Below, piece by piece: positions 22,514 to 23,493 of a DNA stretch of 23,493 nucleotides. The position numbers were made by a program, and so were the translations under genes. Origin of the DNA: Candidatus Omnitrophota bacterium (GTDB lineage: Bacteria > Omnitrophota > 4484-213); assembly GCA_003645805.1 (NCBI GenBank), contig QNCL01000009.1, positions 1 through 23,493 on the forward strand. Reading direction: 5' to 3'. The notes beneath the pieces are model-generated. The model saw only the letters and a list, made by a program, of their open reading frames with translations, had not been told where the DNA came from and made no database searches. Position 1 is the stretch's first letter; every line of letters begins with the position of its first letter.

Positions 22514-23386
22514 CTATAGAATTACTTTATTTAAGGAATACTCGATTATCCCTTCCGCTCCTGCCTGTTTTAAGCGGGGAATGATCTCTCGAGCCACTTT
22601 TTCCTCTACCACCGTTTCTATTGCAAACCAGTTCTTTTCACTCAAGGAGGAAATGGTGGGTTTCTTCAAAGCCGGAAGAAGTTTGAGTACCTGCTCCAAA
22701 GCCTGTGCAGGTACATTCATCTTCAAACCTACCCTTTGCATTGCAAAGATTGCTCCTTCCAGAAGTAAAGCAATGCTCTTTATCTTCTTTCTCTTCCATT
22801 CGTCCCGGTAAGCAATTTTATTAGCGATTAAACGAGGAGTGCTCTCTAAAAGCGTCTCTATAACTCGCAGGTTATTCGCTCGCAAACTCTCCCCTGTTTC
22901 TGTAGCCTCCACAATTGCGTCTGCAAGCAAAGGAGGTTTTACTTCTGTTGCCCCCCAAGAGAACTCTACCTTTGCCCTTACCTTCTCTCTACTTAAATAC
23001 CTTCGAGTAACCTCTACCAGTTCGGTGCAGATTCGCTTCCCCTCTAAATCTTTCACACTCCTGATCTCACTTCCCTCATTCACTGCCAACACCCACCTTA
23101 CAGGTCTAAAACTCCTTTTAGAATATCTCAACTCTACTATTTCCTCTACCTCTGCATTGCTTTCCATAATCCAATCCTTTCCACTAATCCCTGCATCTAT
23201 CACTCCTTCCTCCACATAACGAGGAATCTCCTGAGCCCGGAATAACACTAAATCTATCTCTTCATCATCTACCGAAGGAAAATAGGAGCGTTCAGAAAGA
23301 GAGATAAAAAAACCTGCTTTCTGAAAGATATTAACTGTTGCCTCCTGTAAACTCCCCTTGGGCAAGCCTAATCTTAACCTTCTCAT
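22514..23386 (-). CDS. hisG: ATP phosphoribosyltransferase, long (regulated) form
   Basis: 290 residues, the long HisG with its own C-terminal regulatory domain, so HisZ should not be needed. It condenses ATP and PRPP in the first step of histidine synthesis. RRLRLGLPKGSL opens the protein, DAGISGKDWI lies at 64-73, and the PRPP-binding DAIVEATETGESLRANNLRV is at 156-175. Residues about 212-290 (the HisG_C domain, including MNVPAQALEQVLKLLPALKKP) are where histidine feedback normally acts. AAGGAG lies 8 bases before the ATG. It is the first gene after the strongest promoter in the window, separated from hisD and hisB by the pgk-to-mcsB block. Confidence 0.97.
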   Translation of the reverse strand: MRRLRLGLPKGSLQEATVNIFQKAGFFISLSERSYFPSVDDEEIDLVLFRAQEIPRYVEEGVIDAGISGKDWIMESNAEVEEIVELRYSKRSFRPVRWVLAVNEGSEIRSVKDLEGKRICTELVEVTRRYLSREKVRAKVEFSWGATEVKPPLLADAIVEATETGESLRANNLRVIETLLESTPRLIANKIAYRDEWKRKKIKSIALLLEGAIFAMQRVGLKMNVPAQALEQVLKLLPALKKPTISSLSEKNWFAIETVVEEKVAREIIPRLKQAGAEGIIEYSLNKVIL

Positions 23387-23442
23387 CCCTTCTCTCCTTA
23401 GTCTTCCGAAACCTTATCCTCTTTCCACAAGCAATCTTTTGC

Positions 23443-23471
23443 ATCATAGCATAATCCGCTTTCCCTGTCAA
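23443..23471 (-). promoter_or_regulatory. sigma-70-type promoter for hisG-pgk-tpiA-secG
   Basis: On the minus strand TTGACA (23471-23466, perfect -35) and TATGAT (23448-23443, one mismatch from -10) are spaced by exactly 17 bases. The predicted start point is near 23436, giving a leader of about 50 bases with AAGGAG before the hisG ATG at 23386. I see no attenuator or leader peptide rich in His in that leader. Confidence 0.75.
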
Positions 23472-23493
23472 TCTCTTGTATCATTTCCACCCC

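Noticed and set aside
23398..23493. An open minus-strand frame of 31 codons running off the right edge, possibly the end of an upstream gene.
   Set aside because: A 32-codon open frame is not significant, the residues match nothing I know, and the strong hisG promoter lies inside it. It remains possible but unsupported.
1..23493. CRISPR arrays, insertion sequences, phage or defence genes.
   Set aside because: No spaced direct repeats, transposase or integrase motifs, or restriction, toxin or nuclease families were seen; the window is dense chromosomal housekeeping.

Overview
The window reads as a bacterial chromosome segment of fairly low GC. Every supported gene lies on the minus strand: 27 protein genes, one of them cut by the left edge, and one tRNA. 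Genes are packed with gaps of a few bases, stop/start contacts or short overlaps, and no gap approaches 300 bases. Transcription runs from high to low coordinates. I see no insertion sequence, phage gene, CRISPR array or integrase.

Likely host: a Gram-negative-type bacterium of the PVC group, perhaps Omnitrophota. The main clue is the short basic protein at 1426-1650, which matches the small basic protein family I know from Chlamydiae, Verrucomicrobia and relatives. McsA/McsB outside Firmicutes fits (Chlamydiae also have them), as do many exported proteins. This placement is inference and no database was searched.

Layout in transcription order. (1) 23471-20130: a near-consensus promoter, then hisG, pgk, tpiA and secG (histidine synthesis, lower glycolysis, Sec export). 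(2) 20051-15606: an oligopeptide/dipeptide ABC importer with binding protein, two permeases and one ATPase, and a long inverted repeat before the ATPase gene. (3) 15636-10868: a promoter buried in the end of the ATPase gene, then leuC, mcsA, mcsB (protein arginine kinase and its zinc-finger partner), hisD and hisB. (4) 10808-7144: tRNA-Val(CAC), then thrS-infC-rpmI-rplT in the classical order, with infC apparently starting at AUU, then a KtrA/TrkA-type K+ channel regulator. (5) 7101-3318: aroB, an unrecorded 49-residue Cys-rich protein, a radical SAM protein and a Memo-AMMECR1 fusion. The last two form the poorly understood AmmeMemoRadiSam set, and both carry apparent export signals. (6) 3219-1: a DUF1189-like membrane protein, an exported TPR protein, the small basic protein, a GNAT acetyltransferase and the first 300 residues of a DUF4140/DUF4139 (MuiA-like) exported protein.

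Most of the window is housekeeping. The parts most worth a second look are the exported AmmeMemoRadiSam module with its coupled Cys-rich mini-protein, the AUU start of infC, the leaderless-looking promoter of leuC, and McsAB embedded among amino-acid biosynthesis genes.
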